Positions 6,100-9,249 of a stretch of 9,249 nucleotides of DNA are shown here, piece by piece. A model generated the notes under the pieces. It was not told where the DNA came from, searched no databases, and was given only the letters and a program-made list of their open reading frames with translations. Within the stretch, counting starts at the first letter, position 1; each line of letters begins with the position of its first letter. Source of the DNA: Methylobacter sp. (GTDB lineage: Bacteria > Pseudomonadota > Gammaproteobacteria > Methylococcales > Methylomonadaceae); the NCBI GenBank assembly GCA_003158415.1, contig PMJA01000374.1:1-9249 (forward strand), read 5' to 3'. Position numbers and translations under genes: made by a program.

Positions 6100-7659
6100 A
6101 TGAACAAAAAAATCACCCGCGCCCTGGTCAGCGTTTCCGATAAATCCGGTATCGTCGATTTTTGCCGGGAATTGAGTCAACTGGGCATTGAGCTTCTGTC
6201 TACCGGCGGCACCGCCAAAACGCTGGCGGAACATAATATCCCCGTGACCGAAGTCTCTGATTACACAGGTTTTCCGGAAATGATGGACGGCCGAGTAAAA
6301 ACCTTGCATCCCAAGGTTCATGGCGGCATTTTAGGTCGCAGAGGCATAGACGATGCAGTGATGGTTGCTAACGGCATTAGCCCGATAGACATGGTCGTCG
6401 TTAATCTGTACCCGTTTGAGCAAACCATAGCCAACCCGGATTGCAACCTGGAAACGGCCATAGAAAATATCGATATAGGCGGCCCCACCATGATCCGCGC
6501 CGCCGCTAAAAATCATGCGGACGTTGCCGTCATTGTCAATCCGGCCGATTACGCCGCCACGATAGCTGAACTCAAAAGCGCCGATAACTGTCTTTCCAGC
6601 CAGACCCGCTTTAATCTGGCGCTAAAAAGCTTTGAACATACGGCGCGTTATGACACGGGCATTGCAACTTATTTAGGCGCTATCAACGGCATCCACTTTC
6701 CGCAAACACTTAATTTGCAGTTTTATCATAACCAGACCCTGCGTTATGGCGAAAACCCGCATCAGAACGCCGCTTTTTACCGGGAAAAAGCCCCGGTTTC
6801 TGGCACGATAGCCGCAGCCACTCAACTTCAAGGCAAGGAATTATCCTACAATAATATTGCCGATGCCGATGCCGCGCTGGAATGCGTCAAAACCTTTAAC
6901 GATAAGCCGACCTGCGTTATTGTTAAACACGCCAATCCCTGCGGCGTCGCCCAGGCTGATGATCTGCTTACCGCTTACGACAAGGCTTATGCCACCGACC
7001 CAACCTCGGCATTTGGCGGCATTATCGCTTTTAACCGGGAACTGGACGGGCAAACCGCCGCTGAAATCATCAAACGTCAATTTGTCGAAGTGATTATTGC
7101 GCCTACCCTAACGTCGGCTGCACAAACCGTTCTGGCTGAAAAACAAAACATCCGGGTATTGGCCTGCGGCGTCTGGCCCAGCGTTACCGAGCCTTCCCTT
7201 GATTTCAAGCGGGTTGCAGGCGGCCTGCTGATCCAGGACAAGGATTTGGGCGAAATCACCTCCGCTGATCTCAAAATCGTCAGCAAACGCGCACCGATGG
7301 AACAGGAATTGGCAGATTTATTATTCGCCTGGAAAGTTGCCAAGTTCGTCAAATCCAACGCCATCGTTTATTGCAAAAACGGCCAGACTATCGGCGTAGG
7401 CGCCGGACAAATGAGCCGGGTTTATTCCGCTAAAATCGCAGGCATTAAAGCCGCCGATGAAGGCTTGATCGTACCCGGCTCGGCGATGGCATCCGATGCC
7501 TTCTTTCCGTTCAGGGACGGCATTGATGCCGCCGCCGAGGCAGGCATCACCGCCATTATTCAGCCCGGCGGCTCCATGCGCGACAACGAGGTGATAGACG
7601 CCGCCGATGAACACAATATCGCCATGGTATTCACCGGCATGCGCCATTTCCGGCATTAA
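6100..7659 (+). CDS. purH: Bifunctional AICAR transformylase / IMP cyclohydrolase
   Basis: A 519-residue cytosolic enzyme for the last two steps of de novo IMP synthesis: formyl transfer from 10-formyl-THF to AICAR, then ring closure to IMP. E. coli PurH has 529 residues. The N-terminal cyclohydrolase domain (about 1-200, MGS-like fold) shows [12 protein letters not shown] (11-22), [11 protein letters not shown] (32-42), [22 protein letters not shown] (57-78) and [14 protein letters not shown] (125-138). The transformylase domain shows [14 protein letters not shown] (214-227), [14 protein letters not shown] (246-259) and [10 protein letters not shown] (275-284) with the catalytic Lys276-His277 pair. 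[11 protein letters not shown] and the C-terminal [10 protein letters not shown] are also typical. ATG 6100 has an AAAGG site (6090-6094) at 5 nt. It follows fis by 67 nt in the same direction, so readthrough from dusB-fis is plausible. Confidence 0.97.
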   Translation: MNKKITRALVSVSDKSGIVDFCRELSQLGIELLSTGGTAKTLAEHNIPVTEVSDYTGFPEMMDGRVKTLHPKVHGGILGRRGIDDAVMVANGISPIDMVVVNLYPFEQTIANPDCNLETAIENIDIGGPTMIRAAAKNHADVAVIVNPADYAATIAELKSADNCLSSQTRFNLALKSFEHTARYDTGIATYLGAINGIHFPQTLNLQFYHNQTLRYGENPHQNAAFYREKAPVSGTIAAATQLQGKELSYNNIADADAALECVKTFNDKPTCVIVKHANPCGVAQADDLLTAYDKAYATDPTSAFGGIIAFNRELDGQTAAEIIKRQFVEVIIAPTLTSAAQTVLAEKQNIRVLACGVWPSVTEPSLDFKRVAGGLLIQDKDLGEITSADLKIVSKRAPMEQELADLLFAWKVAKFVKSNAIVYCKNGQTIGVGAGQMSRVYSAKIAGIKAADEGLIVPGSAMASDAFFPFRDGIDAAAEAGITAIIQPGGSMRDNEVIDAADEHNIAMVFTGMRHFRH

Positions 7660-7686
7660 CAAGCAATACTGTGACTTAAGCTGTTC

Positions 7687-7731
7687 GCTGAGCGGAGTCG
7701 AAGCGGACAACGGGCTTCGACTCCGCTCAGC
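7687..7731. repeat. Perfect 18-bp inverted repeat between purH and purD
   Basis: GCTGAGCGGAGTCGAAGC (7687-7704) is followed after a 9-nt loop by its exact reverse complement at 7714-7731. The GCTGAGCGGAGTCGAAG core is a REP-like sequence that I recognise as recurring in many bacterial genomes. The stem is GC-rich and stable. A short TTTT occurs about 10 nt further on (7740-7743), which is too distant for a standard terminator. It may stabilise the purH 3' end or reduce readthrough into purD, but that is inference. It makes up much of the 162-nt purH-purD gap; the rest shows nothing else recognisable. Confidence 0.9.
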
Positions 7732-7821
7732 CAGCGGTCGTTTTGGTAGCCATATCATTAAAGTCAACAGTTACCGCATTAACCTAACCAATCGCCCCTA
7801 CTACAAAAAACGAGAATCCCT

Positions 7822-9099
7822 ATGAAAATCCTCATCGTCGGCAGCGGCGGCCGTGAACACGCCCTCGCCTGGAAAGCCAAACAATCGCCTAAAGTCGACC
7901 AAGTATTTGTAGCGCCCGGCAATCCGGGCACGGCGCTTGAAGCCGGTGTTGAAAACGTCAGTATCGCCGTCAATGACATCGCGGGCTTGCTGGCATTCGC
8001 CCAACAAGAAGCCATCGACTTGACCATCGTCGGCCCGGAAATCCCCTTGGTTTTAGGCATCGTTGACCGCTTTCAAGAAGCCGGACTGCACTGCTTTGGG
8101 CCATCGGCTAAAGCCGCGCAATTGGAAGGCTCCAAGACTTTTTGCAAGGATTTTATGATCCGTCATCATATCCCGACCGCCAAGTACCAATCCTTTACCG
8201 ATGAACAGCAGGCCATCGCCTATATCCAGCAACAAGGCACGCCTATCGTCGTTAAAGCCGACGGACTGGCGGCGGGCAAAGGCGTTATCGTCGCGCAAAC
8301 CGAAGCCGAGGCCATAGCCGCCGTTAATGACATGTTATCCGGCAATGTTTTTGGCGAGGCCGGCAACCGGGTGGTCATTGAGGAGTTTTTGCAAGGCGAA
8401 GAAGCCAGCTTCATCGTCATTGCCGACGGTAAGCACGCTTTGGCGATGGCAACATCCCAGGATCATAAAGCCCGTGACAACGGCGACCAAGGCCCCAATA
8501 CCGGCGGCATGGGCGCTTATTCTCCGGCACCCGTGGTCACGCCCGAAATTCATAAACGGGTCATGCGCGATGTGATAGCGCCGACCTTAAATGGCATGGA
8601 GGAAGATGGCCTACCCTATACCGGCTTTCTTTATGCAGGTTTAATGATTGCGCCAGACGGTGCTATTAAGGTATTGGAATATAACTGCCGCTTTGGTGAT
8701 CCTGAAACACAACCGATCATGATGCGCATGAAAAGCGATCTGGTTGAACTCTGTGAGGCCGCCCTGGCGGGAGAACTCGACAAAGCCCGCAGTGAATGGG
8801 ACGAACGGGCTGCATTAGGCGTGGTTTTGGCAGCCTGTGGCTACCCGGATGCTTATCAACAAGGCGACGTTATTTCCGGCTTGCCTACAAAGGAACTGGA
8901 AGACAGCAAAGTGTTTCATGCCGGCACACAACAAGTTGGCGACGATATAGTCACATCAGGCGGACGTGTTTTATGCGCCTGCGCGCTAGGAGTAGATATT
9001 CAGCAAGCGCAAACCAAAGCATACTTGCTTGCCGACACTATCCGCTGGAATGGTGTCTATTACCGTACAGACATAGGCTTTAAAGCCATTAAGAGTTAA
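7822..9099 (+). CDS. purD: Phosphoribosylamine-glycine ligase
   Basis: A 425-residue ATP-grasp enzyme (GAR synthetase) that joins phosphoribosylamine and glycine, the second step of de novo purine synthesis. E. coli PurD has 429 residues. The N-domain starts MKILIVGSGGREHALAWK (1-18), with APGNPGT (31-37) and VGPEIPL (70-76). The ATP-grasp part shows GSKTFCKDFM (103-112), PIVVKADGLAAGKGV (141-155), IEEFLQGEEASF (186-197), SQDHKARDNGDQGPNTGGMGAYSPAP (212-237) and the metal-binding EYNCRFGDPETQ (286-297). The C-domain ends GVYYRTDIGFKAI. GAGA at 7812-7816 can serve as ribosome site for ATG 7822. Adjacent purH-purD order is as in the E. coli purHD operon, though here a long palindrome separates them. 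Identification is secure. Confidence 0.97.
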   Translation: MKILIVGSGGREHALAWKAKQSPKVDQVFVAPGNPGTALEAGVENVSIAVNDIAGLLAFAQQEAIDLTIVGPEIPLVLGIVDRFQEAGLHCFGPSAKAAQLEGSKTFCKDFMIRHHIPTAKYQSFTDEQQAIAYIQQQGTPIVVKADGLAAGKGVIVAQTEAEAIAAVNDMLSGNVFGEAGNRVVIEEFLQGEEASFIVIADGKHALAMATSQDHKARDNGDQGPNTGGMGAYSPAPVVTPEIHKRVMRDVIAPTLNGMEEDGLPYTGFLYAGLMIAPDGAIKVLEYNCRFGDPETQPIMMRMKSDLVELCEAALAGELDKARSEWDERAALGVVLAACGYPDAYQQGDVISGLPTKELEDSKVFHAGTQQVGDDIVTSGGRVLCACALGVDIQQAQTKAYLLADTIRWNGVYYRTDIGFKAIKS

Positions 9100-9249
9100 T
9101 AGAAAACTCTGTCCTATGGGTTCTCATTACCCAAGATATTCGCCGTAGGGTGTGCCGCGTATGCCCTGACCTGCTGAATAAGGCGCGCATGGCGCGTATA
9201 TGGACTCCTCCGCTGCGAGACAGGAGTCGAGTAGTCCCCAGAAGCGATA
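9100..9249. other. Non-coding tail with weak inverted and direct repeats
   Basis: No gene is supportable here. AGAGTT (9092-9097) and AACTCT (9105-9110) form a 6-bp stem across the purD stop, and TGGGT/ACCCA (9117-9121, 9129-9133) form a 5-bp stem. CGCGTAT is repeated at 9156 and 9193. GACTCCT (9203-9209) has an inverted copy at 9222-9228. The GTAGGGTGTGCC stretch looks like part of a dispersed REP-type repeat. None of these has a T-tract, and the element may continue past the window end. Confidence 0.35.

Noticed and set aside
7321..7767. Minus-strand open frame over the purH end and the purH-purD palindrome
   Set aside because: It is antisense to conserved purH, runs through the inverted repeat and has no family features.

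Overview
This window is a run of + strand housekeeping genes from a gammaproteobacterium. The backbone is accC (3' end only), prmA, dusB, fis, purH and purD. A Fis protein encoded directly behind dusB, with accC and prmA upstream, is the arrangement known from gammaproteobacteria such as E. coli (accBC ... prmA-dusB-fis). The GC content is moderate and there are many REP-like palindromes. Together with the purHD genes following fis, this makes me think of a methanotroph-type (Methylococcales-like) genome, but that placement is a guess and no marker here proves it.

Layout: 1-483 is the C-terminal third of biotin carboxylase. 503-1551 is an accessory insertion between accC and prmA. It holds a HicB-type antitoxin, a HicA-type toxin gene broken by a +1 frameshift, and an AT-rich gene for a probable membrane-anchored protein with a HEPN-like R-x4-H motif. 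1545-1631 is a large palindrome that supplies the stop codon of that last gene. 1661-2539 is prmA. 2571-2650 is a long hairpin built from 9-nt units. 2774-3970 is an RlmI-like rRNA cytosine methyltransferase, and 4143-4670 is an unrecognised Cys/Trp-rich membrane protein. These two genes separate prmA from dusB. 4677-4760 is an inverted array of 7-nt units running up to the dusB start. 4767-6032 is dusB-fis, with a 9-nt gap. 6100-9099 is purH and purD, separated by 162 nt that carry a perfect 18-bp inverted repeat. 9100-9249 has no gene that I can see.

How the genes fit together: the backbone covers fatty-acid synthesis entry (AccC), translation-apparatus modification (PrmA on ribosomal protein L11, the RlmI-like enzyme on 23S rRNA, DusB on tRNA), growth-rate-linked nucleoid control (Fis) and purine synthesis (PurD early, PurH at the last two steps). 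This is a growth-associated cluster. The accessory genes sit at the seams of this cluster, and a different class of inverted repeat occupies almost every seam. The most unusual points are the hicA frameshift at a CTT-TAA sequence resembling the prfB recoding site, the HEPN-like membrane protein beside it, and the 7-nt and 9-nt unit repeat arrays. I see no CRISPR array, tRNA, rRNA or transposase gene. I do not see a clearly new multi-gene system; the hicBA/HEPN-like insertion is the nearest candidate.
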